Shown: piece by piece, positions 1-7,961 of the stretch
How the letters are laid out: each line of letters opens with the position of its first letter
How positions within the stretch are numbered: position 1 is the first letter of the stretch
Assembly: GCA_003216955.1 (NCBI GenBank)
Contig: QCHZ01000008.1
Coordinates: forward strand, 1-64,000
Direction of reading: 5' to 3'
DNA from: Prochlorococcus sp. AG-402-I21
GTDB lineage: Bacteria > Cyanobacteriota > Cyanobacteriia > PCC-6307 > Cyanobiaceae
DNA length: 64,000 bases
Position numbers and translations under genes: made by a program
The notes under the pieces: model-generated
The model's database searches: none
Told to the model about the DNA's origin: nothing
Seen by the model: only the letters and a program-made list of their open reading frames with translations

Positions 1-7
1 GAGGTTT

Positions 8-1093
8 ATGGGCGTGACTTTTGATCAAGAATCCCTGTCACGTTTAACACTTCGTCAGCTTCGTCTTAAAGCTAGTGAATTAGGTATTCCTCTTTACAGT
101 AGAAAATCAAAGGCTGATTTAGTTAAGGGGGTTTTGCTCTACGAAGAAAAAAAGGAATTAGAAAATCAGCTAATCAATAACAAAGTTCAATCATCTCGCG
201 AAACCACACACTCAACTTCTTCAGAAACCAAAGCAGTTTTTCTTCCTCGTGATCCCGAGTGGGCTTATGTATTTTGGGAGATATCAGATGCTGATCGTTC
301 TAATGCCCAAAATGAAGGAGCTAATCGGCTATGTTTGCGTTTAGCTGATGTCACCAATAATAATTCTGGAGAATCTAATCCTGGTACTCTTCAGGAAGTT
401 GTTGTTGATAGTCATAGTACTGAGTGGTATTTACCTATTCCTTTAGGCGGAAGAGATTATAAGGTTGAACTCGGTTATCGAATTGGTCATAAATGGATGT
501 CACTTGCTCATTCATCCTCAGCCAAAGTACCTTCATTGCATCCAAGTGAACAAATTCTTGATCAATTTGTTCCTTTTAGCTTGGACGCCTCAGTTAAGTC
601 CTCTGATCCCAAGATAGAAAGTTTTGCATCAGATCAACCAGATAGTGGCTTGCATGAAAGGTTGTATCAATCAGCGACCACAAAATTTAGAACTAGAAGA
701 GTTGGTTCAGAAGAATTCCAGGAGGGTGTTCTAGGAGATCTAAATTCAAATAATGAATCTGGTAGTGGGCTTTGGGCTAGTGGATTGAATGAATCTGGTA
801 TTGGAGGGGTTCCTCAACCACGTTCTTTTTGGTTAGTTGCAGATGCTGAATTAATCGTTTATGGAGCTACTGATCCCTCAGCTAAATTGTTTATCGAAGA
901 TGAAGAGGTTCCATTAGCAAATGATGGAACTTTTAGATTGCAAGTACCTTTCAGAGATGGTATTCAAAATTATTCAATTAAAGCGATTGATAAAGATGGG
1001 GTTGATTCAAGGAACATAACCATGAAATTCGAAAGAGTTACTCCAGTTGATAATACTAATCCAAATTCAAAAGCTGAATCAGAATGGTTTTAA
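8..1093 (+). CDS. DUF4912 domain protein with N-terminal Rho_N/SAP-like segment
   Basis: The 361-residue product has two recognisable parts. Residues about 10-45 (SRLTLRQLRLKASELGIPLY and the following basic stretch) look like a Rho_N/SAP-type helix-extension-helix that often binds nucleic acid. Residues about 75-180, starting at LPRDPEWAYVFWEIS, match the DUF4912 pattern. Residues about 275-340 form a beta-rich segment with a GATDPSAKLFIEDEEVPL stretch, of the type found in adhesive or immunoglobulin-like folds. GAGG at 1-4 is a ribosome binding site just before the ATG, so the start is well placed although it lies at the window edge. No signal peptide or membrane helix is seen. Function is unknown; a role in DNA or RNA binding is only inferred from the N-terminal fold. 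A small membrane protein gene follows 19 bp downstream, probably in the same transcript. Confidence 0.8.
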   Translation: MGVTFDQESLSRLTLRQLRLKASELGIPLYSRKSKADLVKGVLLYEEKKELENQLINNKVQSSRETTHSTSSETKAVFLPRDPEWAYVFWEISDADRSNAQNEGANRLCLRLADVTNNNSGESNPGTLQEVVVDSHSTEWYLPIPLGGRDYKVELGYRIGHKWMSLAHSSSAKVPSLHPSEQILDQFVPFSLDASVKSSDPKIESFASDQPDSGLHERLYQSATTKFRTRRVGSEEFQEGVLGDLNSNNESGSGLWASGLNESGIGGVPQPRSFWLVADAELIVYGATDPSAKLFIEDEEVPLANDGTFRLQVPFRDGIQNYSIKAIDKDGVDSRNITMKFERVTPVDNTNPNSKAESEWF

Positions 1094-1112
1094 ATCTAAT
1101 TCCACCTAATTA

Positions 1113-1283
1113 ATGCTTCGCTTAATTGTTGCTTTTACACCATTAGTGGGGGCTATTGCTTTTCCTTTATTAATTCCTACTACGATTGAGCGTTTAGGAC
1201 TTGGTCCGGGTGTTTTAAGTGCGTTGATATTAAGTACTCTTTGGTTTATCGCAATGCTTCGTACTTCTGAAATGCCTCACTGA
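1113..1283 (+). CDS. small conserved-looking membrane protein (56 aa)
   Basis: An ATG at 1113 opens a 56-residue frame that ends at TGA 1281-1283. The product has two hydrophobic helices (about residues 3-21 and 33-49) separated by a short loop with TTIERLGLGPG, and a short polar tail RTSEMPH. It fills the gap between the DUF4912 gene (19 bp upstream) and pgm (64 bp downstream) on the same strand. The helical hairpin composition, a proper start and a snug position speak for a real gene; I do not recognise the family. It could be an accessory subunit of a membrane complex, but that is a guess from size and hydrophobicity alone. Confidence 0.6.
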   Translation: MLRLIVAFTPLVGAIAFPLLIPTTIERLGLGPGVLSALILSTLWFIAMLRTSEMPH

Positions 1284-1347
1284 ATTCAAGGTGTTGATAT
1301 TTCATTTCCGATTCATTTTTTATATCATTCACTAATTTATTTTCAAA

Positions 1348-2997
1348 GTGTTTTCTACAGAATTTAGCCAACTTAAAGTTAAGTTAAACACACCTTTTAC
1401 TGATCAGAAGCCAGGTACTTCTGGTTTAAGAAAAAGTACTGTGCAGTTCGAAGAGGCTCATTACCTTGAGAGCTTTATTGAATCAATCTTGTGTTGCCTG
1501 CCTGGGGTGCAAGGAGGTGTTTTGGTTTTGGGAGGTGATGGAAGATATGGCAACAAAAGAGCGATTGATATTATTATTCGGATGGCAGCTGCGCATGGAA
1601 TTAAAAAAGTCATAACAACTGTCGATGGGATTTTGTCGACTCCTGCCGCTTCTAATTTGATTCGAATTAATAACGCAATCGGTGGAATTATTTTATCTGC
1701 TAGTCACAATCCAGGTGGACTTAAAGGTGATTTTGGAGTCAAGCTAAATGGTTCGAATGGTGGACCTGCCTCTGAGTCTTTAACTGATGAAATTTATAAT
1801 TACTCCAACAATCTTGAAGAATATAAGATCATCAAATGTCAATCAAATAATTCTTATTCACCTGGTAAATATAAATTAGCTTCAATGGTTCTCGAGATCA
1901 TTGATGGAATAGATGATTACTTAGATTTAATGAAAAAAATATTTGATTTTGATTTGATTAGTTCCTATATCAACAAAGATTTTCCAATCGTTTTTGATGC
2001 ATTAAATGCTGTTACGGGGCCATATGCAAAGCGTCTTTTTGTTGATCATTTAGGAGCTAATGTAGAAACGGTAAGGAATGGAATACCTCTGGAAGATTTT
2101 GGAGGTCTTCATCCTGATCCAAATTTGACTTATGCAAAAGATCTTGCTGACTTGCTTTTAAAAGGAAATTTATTTTCCTTCGGTGCAGCATGTGATGGAG
2201 ATGGCGATAGAAATATGATTTTAGGACGTGGTTGCTTTGTAAATCCTAGTGATAGCCTTGCAATTTTAGCTGCTAATTACGATTGTGTGCCAGGGTATGC
2301 AAAAGGTTTGTCTGGTGTTGCTCGTTCCATGCCGACGAGTTCAGCTGTAGATGTTGTGGCAAAACATTTAGGGATAAATTGCTTTGAAACTCCTACTGGA
2401 TGGAAATTCTTTGGCAATCTTTTGGAAGCTAATCAAATTACTCTGTGTGGAGAGGAGAGCTTTGGCACTGGAAGTGATCATGTAAGAGAGAAAGATGGAT
2501 TGTGGGCTGTTCTCTTTTGGTTACAGATACTTGCGACCAAGAAAAAGTCTGTTTCTGAGATAATGAGAAATCATTGGCTATTTTTTGGTCGTCATTATTA
2601 TTCTCGTCACGATTATGAATCTATTCCATCTGAAGTTGCAAATTCTTTGTATTCTAGATTGAGCAATTTGCTTCCCACTTTAAAAGATCAATCTTTTGCT
2701 GGAAGGATAGTGAAAAATGCTGATGATTTTAGCTATACAGATCCAGTTGATGGTTCAATTACTCTTAATCAGGGTTTAAGAATTTTATTAGATGATGGTA
2801 GTCGAGTGTTAGTACGACTGTCTGGTACGGGCACCCAAGGAGCTACTTTGAGAGTTTACTTTGAAAGCTTTGTTCCAAGTGATGGTGATATCACTCAAGA
2901 TCCGCAGTTAGCCTTGGATCCCTTAATTAAAAGTATTGATTCTCTAGCTGAGATTTCAAAACGAACAGGAATGTCTGCTCCGACAGTTATTACCTAG
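1348..2997 (+). CDS. pgm: phosphoglucomutase (alpha-D-glucose-1,6-bisphosphate dependent)
   Basis: The 549-residue protein is full length for the phosphohexomutase family and interconverts glucose 1-phosphate and glucose 6-phosphate, linking glycogen metabolism to central carbon flow. The phosphoserine loop is SASHNPGG (residues 117-124, catalytic Ser119), the metal loop is CDGDGDR (282-288) with Asp283, Asp285 and Asp287, and the sugar-binding loop is GEESFGTGSDH (368-378). The C-terminal phosphate-binding domain carries RLSGTGTQGATLR. GTG is the start codon; no closer ATG gives a complete N-terminus. The N-terminal KPGTSGLR motif is typical of the bacterial/eukaryotic Pgm1-type enzymes rather than of ManB/GlmM. 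It stands alone, followed by the RarA gene after 87 bp. Confidence 0.95.
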   Translation: MFSTEFSQLKVKLNTPFTDQKPGTSGLRKSTVQFEEAHYLESFIESILCCLPGVQGGVLVLGGDGRYGNKRAIDIIIRMAAAHGIKKVITTVDGILSTPAASNLIRINNAIGGIILSASHNPGGLKGDFGVKLNGSNGGPASESLTDEIYNYSNNLEEYKIIKCQSNNSYSPGKYKLASMVLEIIDGIDDYLDLMKKIFDFDLISSYINKDFPIVFDALNAVTGPYAKRLFVDHLGANVETVRNGIPLEDFGGLHPDPNLTYAKDLADLLLKGNLFSFGAACDGDGDRNMILGRGCFVNPSDSLAILAANYDCVPGYAKGLSGVARSMPTSSAVDVVAKHLGINCFETPTGWKFFGNLLEANQITLCGEESFGTGSDHVREKDGLWAVLFWLQILATKKKSVSEIMRNHWLFFGRHYYSRHDYESIPSEVANSLYSRLSNLLPTLKDQSFAGRIVKNADDFSYTDPVDGSITLNQGLRILLDDGSRVLVRLSGTGTQGATLRVYFESFVPSDGDITQDPQLALDPLIKSIDSLAEISKRTGMSAPTVIT

Positions 2998-3084
2998 ATC
3001 CAAAATCTTCTAATTTCAAATCATCAAAACAACTGTATAAGTATTTTTTTGCTTTTAGAGTAAAAAAATGTTTGTTTACCAGTT

Positions 3085-5292
3085 TTGGCCAAAGATCTGT
3101 TTGCTTTTCATGGTGAACAGCTAATTCAGAATAATGCTCCATTAGCTGATCGCTTACGGCCTAAAACACTTGATGAATTTGTGGGTCAAGATCACATTCT
3201 TGCTCAAGGACGTTTATTGAGACGCTCAATTGTTGCTGATAAAGTAGGCAACTTATTGCTTTATGGGCCACCAGGAGTTGGTAAGACTACTTTGGCTAGG
3301 ATTATCGCCTCAAATACCTTATCTCATTTTAGTGTCGTAAATGCTGCCTTGGCTGGTATCAAGGATTTGAGATCTGAGATTGAGTCTGCAATAGATAGAT
3401 TAAATAAATATGGTAAACGCACGATTTTATTTATTGATGAGGTTCATAGATTTAATACGGCTCAACAAGATGCCTTATTACCTTGGGTTGAAAATGGAAC
3501 TTTGACTCTTATTGGGGCAACTACGGAAAATCCATATTTTGAAGTTAATAAAGCTTTGGTCAGCAGATCTAGACTATTTCGTTTAAATAGTCTGAATTCA
3601 AAAGCTTTACATCAATTGCTGCAAAGAGCTTTAAGCGATAAGGAAAGGGGGTATGGGTTGAAATTAATCAATTTATCTAGTGAAGCTGCGGATCATTTGG
3701 TTGATGTGTCTAATGGTGATGCACGGGTTCTGCTTAATGCGCTTGAACTTGCTGTAGAAAGCACTATTGCAAATCAAGATAGTTCGATATGTATTGATCT
3801 CAATATTGCTGAGGATTCAATTCAAGAACGAGCGGTTTTATACGACAAACAAGGTGATGCTCATTTTGATACGATCAGCGCTTTTATTAAGTCATTACGA
3901 GGCTCGGATCCAGATGCGGCATTGTTTTGGCTGGCTCGAATGTTGGAGGCTGGAGAAAATCCACGCTTCATTTTTAGACGTATGCTCATCGCTGCAGGAG
4001 AGGATATTGGTCTGGCTGATCCAAATGCAATTGTCATAGTTGAGTCATGCGCGGCGGCTTTTGATCGAATTGGTTTGCCAGAGGGTATTTACCCACTAGC
4101 TCAGGCAACCTTGTACTTAGCTGCCACTGAGAAAAGCAATAGTGTGAAGGCTATTTTTAAGGCAGTTCAGAAAGTTAAAGATTCCCAAAAGCAAAATGTT
4201 CCGTCTCATCTTAAAGATGCAAGCCGAGATCAAGAAGCATTTGGAGATGGCCTGGGTTACAGCTATCCTCACTCATTTTCAAAAAATTGGGTACCTCAGC
4301 AATATTTACCAGATAGTTTGCTAAAAGAGAATTTTTGGGAGCCAACTGAACATGGATGGGAAGGGCAAAGACGATCTCTTTTGAATGAGAGACGATCTGA
4401 ACAGTTAGCTTCACTAATTGAAGTTGACAAACAAAATCCTTTAACTATTACATCTGGAAAAGTTGATAGTGACTTGGAGAAATGGTTATCTCACCAAGTT
4501 TTGCAAGAGGGGGAACGATTAAAAAACTTGATGACTAAATTATGGTCGGGTATTACTTGGAAAAAAAATCATAGAGTTTTAGTCTTAACACCTAGTTCTT
4601 TGCTTTGGTCTTTAAAGCCTTTAAGAGAGGTATCTGAAGGGGGAGTTGTTTTGGCTGTTTCAGAAGATAATCATCCAAGGTTATTAGCTGAATTAGAAGT
4701 TTTAGCTCCCATGGAGCGACCTGTTTTAATTGATTCAACTTTTGAATCAATTAAAAAATTAGAATACAATCTCAAATTTGAGGTGATTGGAGGAAGGATT
4801 CCATGGAAAGTTTTTTCTGAAATAAATTTTTCGGAATTATGGCCGATTCTTACTGAAAAATGTACAGAGAATGCAGACTTAAGTTTAATTATAAGTAACC
4901 CATCCTCTGGTCCTGCACTTTCTCTAAAGGAAAGCTTAGAAGCTTATAGCAATAATAAGAATAACGATTTTTTATTATTAGATAATTTAATTTGCAAAGA
5001 AGAGGAGTGGTTGCAAAAACAAGATTATAAAAAGACATTTATTCTACAATTAGAAAAATTAGGCTGGAATATTTCTTTTGAAGAATGGACTGAGTTTGTA
5101 TATCAAAAAGTTGATAGTTCTACAATTAAAAGATGGCTTACTGAAGGAAGTGATTATCGAGAAATCATTCTAAAAAATTGTAAGGAAGAAACATTAGATC
5201 GATTGCAGAAATTATTTAAAAGATTGGAAGGCAAGACTATAAAACAGAAACTTCTACATACTAAATATGTTGCCAAAAGAATGATTAGTTAA
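3085..5292 (+). CDS. rarA: RarA/MgsA replication-associated AAA ATPase fused to an extra C-terminal domain
   Basis: Residues 1 to about 430 are a RarA (MgsA/WRNIP1) clamp-loader-like AAA ATPase with Walker A GPPGVGKTT (61-69), Walker B ILFIDEVHRF (114-123), sensor 1 GATTENPYFEVN and the MgsA C-terminal region (ARMLEAGENPRFIFRRM). Such proteins act at stalled replication forks. About 300 residues follow that ordinary bacterial RarA lacks: a region (about 450-735) with alternating strands and helices, including VLVLTPSSLLWSLKPLREV and GGVVLAV, suggestive of a Rossmann or methyltransferase-like fold. RarA fused to such a domain is a known arrangement in cyanobacteria; the function of the tail is not established. 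TTG at 3085 is the start. The 3' end overlaps the convergent phosphopantetheinyl transferase gene by 8 bp. Confidence 0.9.
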   Translation: MAKDLFAFHGEQLIQNNAPLADRLRPKTLDEFVGQDHILAQGRLLRRSIVADKVGNLLLYGPPGVGKTTLARIIASNTLSHFSVVNAALAGIKDLRSEIESAIDRLNKYGKRTILFIDEVHRFNTAQQDALLPWVENGTLTLIGATTENPYFEVNKALVSRSRLFRLNSLNSKALHQLLQRALSDKERGYGLKLINLSSEAADHLVDVSNGDARVLLNALELAVESTIANQDSSICIDLNIAEDSIQERAVLYDKQGDAHFDTISAFIKSLRGSDPDAALFWLARMLEAGENPRFIFRRMLIAAGEDIGLADPNAIVIVESCAAAFDRIGLPEGIYPLAQATLYLAATEKSNSVKAIFKAVQKVKDSQKQNVPSHLKDASRDQEAFGDGLGYSYPHSFSKNWVPQQYLPDSLLKENFWEPTEHGWEGQRRSLLNERRSEQLASLIEVDKQNPLTITSGKVDSDLEKWLSHQVLQEGERLKNLMTKLWSGITWKKNHRVLVLTPSSLLWSLKPLREVSEGGVVLAVSEDNHPRLLAELEVLAPMERPVLIDSTFESIKKLEYNLKFEVIGGRIPWKVFSEINFSELWPILTEKCTENADLSLIISNPSSGPALSLKESLEAYSNNKNNDFLLLDNLICKEEEWLQKQDYKKTFILQLEKLGWNISFEEWTEFVYQKVDSSTIKRWLTEGSDYREIILKNCKEETLDRLQKLFKRLEGKTIKQKLLHTKYVAKRMIS

Positions 5293-5941
5293 GGCAAATT
5301 ATTGGTACTCTTGTTACGGAGTCTTCATCTAATGCAATTGCATAAGTCCACTGATCATGAATGCGTTCGTAAATTTTTACTTTGTGTCCTAGCATTTTAT
5401 GATAAGCAAATAATGATTTATTTTTCCAAATCCATTGATTTATATTAGTTGCTATTTTTCCACTCTGCCATTTGATTGCGGCTTCTTTTACTACCCATCT
5501 TTTTAGTACTATTTCTTTAGCTTGATTTGGCGTCAAATATTCTATTTCGCTATTTTCATCTTGAGTGAAAAAGCGTTTGGACAATTTATGAGCTTGAAAC
5601 TGTCTATCCTTTCTTTCAATATCTACACCAATTTTGGTTGAAGACCATCCAATTAATAACGCATCAGAACAGTGACTCATGCTGATATAACCCAATCCAT
5701 CCGCTAATAAAGGTGGTTTCCCAGGATCGGCTTTAAGAGGGATCTCCAGAGGTTCTAAGCCAGTCATGTTCGACATGACATGTCTAAGGCAGCCTCTGGA
5801 AAAGTGGTAATTTAATGCTCTGCTTGGTGGTAAGTTGTTAACCCATTTTTTCTCTTCGCTGCTTATGGGTAAAAGTTTTGATGGCATCAAAAAAAGCCAA
5901 AGACCTAGTACGCTTTTATTGTTTATTTGAGTAGTAATCAT
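5285..5941 (-). CDS. 4'-phosphopantetheinyl transferase, Sfp/HetI type
   Basis: This enzyme transfers phosphopantetheine from CoA to acyl or peptidyl carrier proteins. The family signature is present: ISMSHCSDALLIGWS, then IGVDIERKDR, then KRWVVKEAAIKW about 45 residues later, giving the (V/I)G(I/V)D...W..KEA..K pattern with the Mg-binding Asp and Glu. No AcpS-type gene is visible in the window, so this may be the general carrier-protein activator, as reported for cyanobacterial Sfp-like enzymes. The frame is open further upstream to 5977, but that start would run 38 bp into the peroxiredoxin gene; the ATG at 5941 shares the bases CATG with the start of bcp. A later Met (start 5887) is also possible. 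Confidence 0.85.
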   Translation of the reverse strand: MITTQINNKSVLGLWLFLMPSKLLPISSEEKKWVNNLPPSRALNYHFSRGCLRHVMSNMTGLEPLEIPLKADPGKPPLLADGLGYISMSHCSDALLIGWSSTKIGVDIERKDRQFQAHKLSKRFFTQDENSEIEYLTPNQAKEIVLKRWVVKEAAIKWQSGKIATNINQWIWKNKSLFAYHKMLGHKVKIYERIHDQWTYAIALDEDSVTRVPIICLN

Positions 5942-6407
5942 GACTCTCTGTATAGGCGATTCTGCACCAGATTTCATTCTCCCTAATCAAGATGGTGTTG
6001 ATACCAGTCTCTCATCATTCAAAGGGTCGAGAGTTGTAATTTATTTTTATCCAAAAGATGATACTCCTGGCTGCACTAAGGAAGCTTGCAGCTTTAGAGA
6101 TAGTTGGGACCTTTTTGAATCAAACAATATTCAAGTTTTAGGTATTAGTAAGGACGCCTCGAAATCGCATATAAAATTCATTGATAAACATAAACTGCCA
6201 TTTATACTTTTAACTGATAATGAGCCTTGTCCTGTTGCGGCATCATACGAAAGTTATGGCTTGAAGAAATTTATGGGTAGAGAGTATTATGGAATGATGA
6301 GACATACTTTCGTTATAGATAAAGATGGGAAAATAGAATTAATCTATTTAAAAGTAAAATCAGCAAATATGGCTAATCAAATTTTAAATGATCTTAAATT
6401 GAATTAA
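5940..6407 (+). CDS. bcp: peroxiredoxin Q/BCP (thiol peroxidase)
   Basis: The 155-residue protein is a thioredoxin-fold peroxidase of the PrxQ/BCP class, which reduces hydroperoxides using thioredoxin. The active-site loop is PKDDTPGCTKEAC: peroxidatic Cys45 and a second Cys50 five residues on, the arrangement of atypical 2-Cys PrxQ. MRHTFVIDKDGKI is the typical later strand. No signal peptide is present, so it acts in the cytoplasm. The gene starts divergently from the phosphopantetheinyl transferase with overlapping start codons, and its 3' end overlaps the convergent coaX gene by 14 bp. Confidence 0.92.
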   Translation: MTLCIGDSAPDFILPNQDGVDTSLSSFKGSRVVIYFYPKDDTPGCTKEACSFRDSWDLFESNNIQVLGISKDASKSHIKFIDKHKLPFILLTDNEPCPVAASYESYGLKKFMGREYYGMMRHTFVIDKDGKIELIYLKVKSANMANQILNDLKLN

Positions 6408-7095
6408 CTTTTTGGTCTATATCAATCATTCCTTCTAGAACTAAATTCGGACAATAATTTATATCAATATTTGTATTTTTAAGTTCATTTAATATCAGTG
6501 GAGCATCACCTCCGCACATCCATATTGGTAATTTTGTCTCCTCGAATATTTTTAAGATTAATCCTAATAATCCATTTATTGCACCTCTGACCATTGCATT
6601 TTTAGTTTCATGTTGAAATGTCTCTATTGGGATTGTCTTGATGATTGGATTTTCTAAATTTAATGAACCATTTGCCATAGAAGATAATTGAAGTCTTAAT
6701 CCAGAAATTAATTGCCCTCCAGCGAATACACCTTTTTTTGTTATTTTTGTGACGCTCATGATTGTGCCTGCATCAATAACAATTAAGTCTTGCTCTTTGC
6801 TTTTGAAAGATGATTGCTTTTTATAAGCACTCCATGAAGCTAGAGCTCTATCAATCCCTAAATTAGATGGAAGGTTGATGAGCGGAACATCATCTAAATT
6901 TATTTTTTTTGAAGGGCATAATTTAATGTTCTCAGGGATGGAACCAACTGAGGCCCAAGTTAACTGAGAATAATCCTTATCTTTAAATTCGATTGGATTT
7001 GGCGAGGTATGAAAATATTTCCAATCTTTTTTTCTCTTGCTTGCCCAATGCCATCTTGTATTCCCAATCATTAAGTAATTTTTTTCTGAAAACAC
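6394..7095 (-). CDS. coaX: type III pantothenate kinase
   Basis: CoaX phosphorylates pantothenate, the first step of CoA synthesis, and uses an ASKHA fold. Visible motifs are LPSNLGIDRALASW (76-89), VIDAGTIMSV (106-115) and FAGGQLISGLRLQ (124-136), all matching the type III family, and WMCGGDAP near the C-terminus. The first phosphate loop reads LMIGNTRWHW (8-17): the Asp usual in the D-x-G-N-T motif is replaced by Met. The 233-residue length is normal for the short cyanobacterial versions. It lies 3 bp downstream of cysH on the same strand, so co-transcription is likely. Confidence 0.85.
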   Translation of the reverse strand: MFSEKNYLMIGNTRWHWASKRKKDWKYFHTSPNPIEFKDKDYSQLTWASVGSIPENIKLCPSKKINLDDVPLINLPSNLGIDRALASWSAYKKQSSFKSKEQDLIVIDAGTIMSVTKITKKGVFAGGQLISGLRLQLSSMANGSLNLENPIIKTIPIETFQHETKNAMVRGAINGLLGLILKIFEETKLPIWMCGGDAPLILNELKNTNIDINYCPNLVLEGMIDIDQKVNSI

Positions 7096-7098
7096 CAG

Positions 7099-7890
7099 CT
7101 ATATTCCTTCTCCTAAAAAATTATTTTCATCAACATGAATTCCACACTCTTCACTGACCCCTCCAAATCTTGTTGATCTCCCTTGGGAATTATTATTTTC
7201 AGCTATGCTTGAATGCCAATCTCCGACAGTAGAATAGCCTTTTTCAAATAAAGGGTGTTGAGGTAAATCATTACTTTCCATGTAATAGAAAATATCTTTC
7301 TTAGTCCAGTTTAAGAGTGGTCGTAGAGTTAAACGGTCTCTGATGTAATCAATATGTGACATGGATTCTCTGTTTTTGGTTTGACCTTTACGTACTCCGC
7401 TAGCCCAACAATGCACATCGAGTTCTGAAAAGACATTTTCTAAAGGTTCAATTTTTCGTATTTGGTGATATTTGTTTAGGTCTCTTAGTTCGCCAGTTTC
7501 CCAAAGTTTTCCATATATTGCTTCCATTCTGGCTGGTGAGATAGAGCTTTGGGCTACGATTAAATCTAATTCGAATAGATTTGTTAGTTCTTCTGCATAG
7601 TTATAAGTTTCTTTAGGTAGATAACCAGTATCTATCCAAATTACCTTTGGTTTTTTTCTAGATTTCAAAGCCACTGTCATATGAAGTAAAACAGCAGATT
7701 GGATTCCAAAACTGGTTGTTAAAACAAATTTCTCATCAAATTTCTCATGGGCCCATTGCAGTTGATCTTGAGCAGCAAGTTTTTCAAGATATTTACTTGT
7801 TTCATCAATTGATTCCACCAGAAAAGGTTGAGCAATGTTAGTTGATTCTCTCAAATCACCGGTGTAATTGTCTTGGGATTCTTTCTGCAT
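7099..7890 (-). CDS. cysH: phosphoadenylyl-sulfate (PAPS) reductase, thioredoxin dependent
   Basis: CysH reduces PAPS to sulfite in assimilatory sulfate reduction. The PP-loop region reads VLTTSFGIQSAVLLHM, the substrate loop VIWIDTGYLPKETY, and the C-terminal catalytic motif is ECGIHVD with Cys249. The paired cysteines that hold the 4Fe-4S cluster of APS reductases (CC...CxxC) are absent, which argues for the PAPS-specific type. At 263 residues it is full length. It is followed after 3 bp by coaX and starts divergently from the type II NADH dehydrogenase gene, with 71 bp between the starts. cysK, the final step of cysteine synthesis, is elsewhere in the window. Confidence 0.9.
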   Translation of the reverse strand: MQKESQDNYTGDLRESTNIAQPFLVESIDETSKYLEKLAAQDQLQWAHEKFDEKFVLTTSFGIQSAVLLHMTVALKSRKKPKVIWIDTGYLPKETYNYAEELTNLFELDLIVAQSSISPARMEAIYGKLWETGELRDLNKYHQIRKIEPLENVFSELDVHCWASGVRKGQTKNRESMSHIDYIRDRLTLRPLLNWTKKDIFYYMESNDLPQHPLFEKGYSTVGDWHSSIAENNNSQGRSTRFGGVSEECGIHVDENNFLGEGI

Positions 7891-7961
7891 ATTTGAGAAT
7901 TGAATGCCGAATCGGTCAAAGTTTGTTTAGGGTCTTTAAAAACATCTTAAATCTAGTCCCT

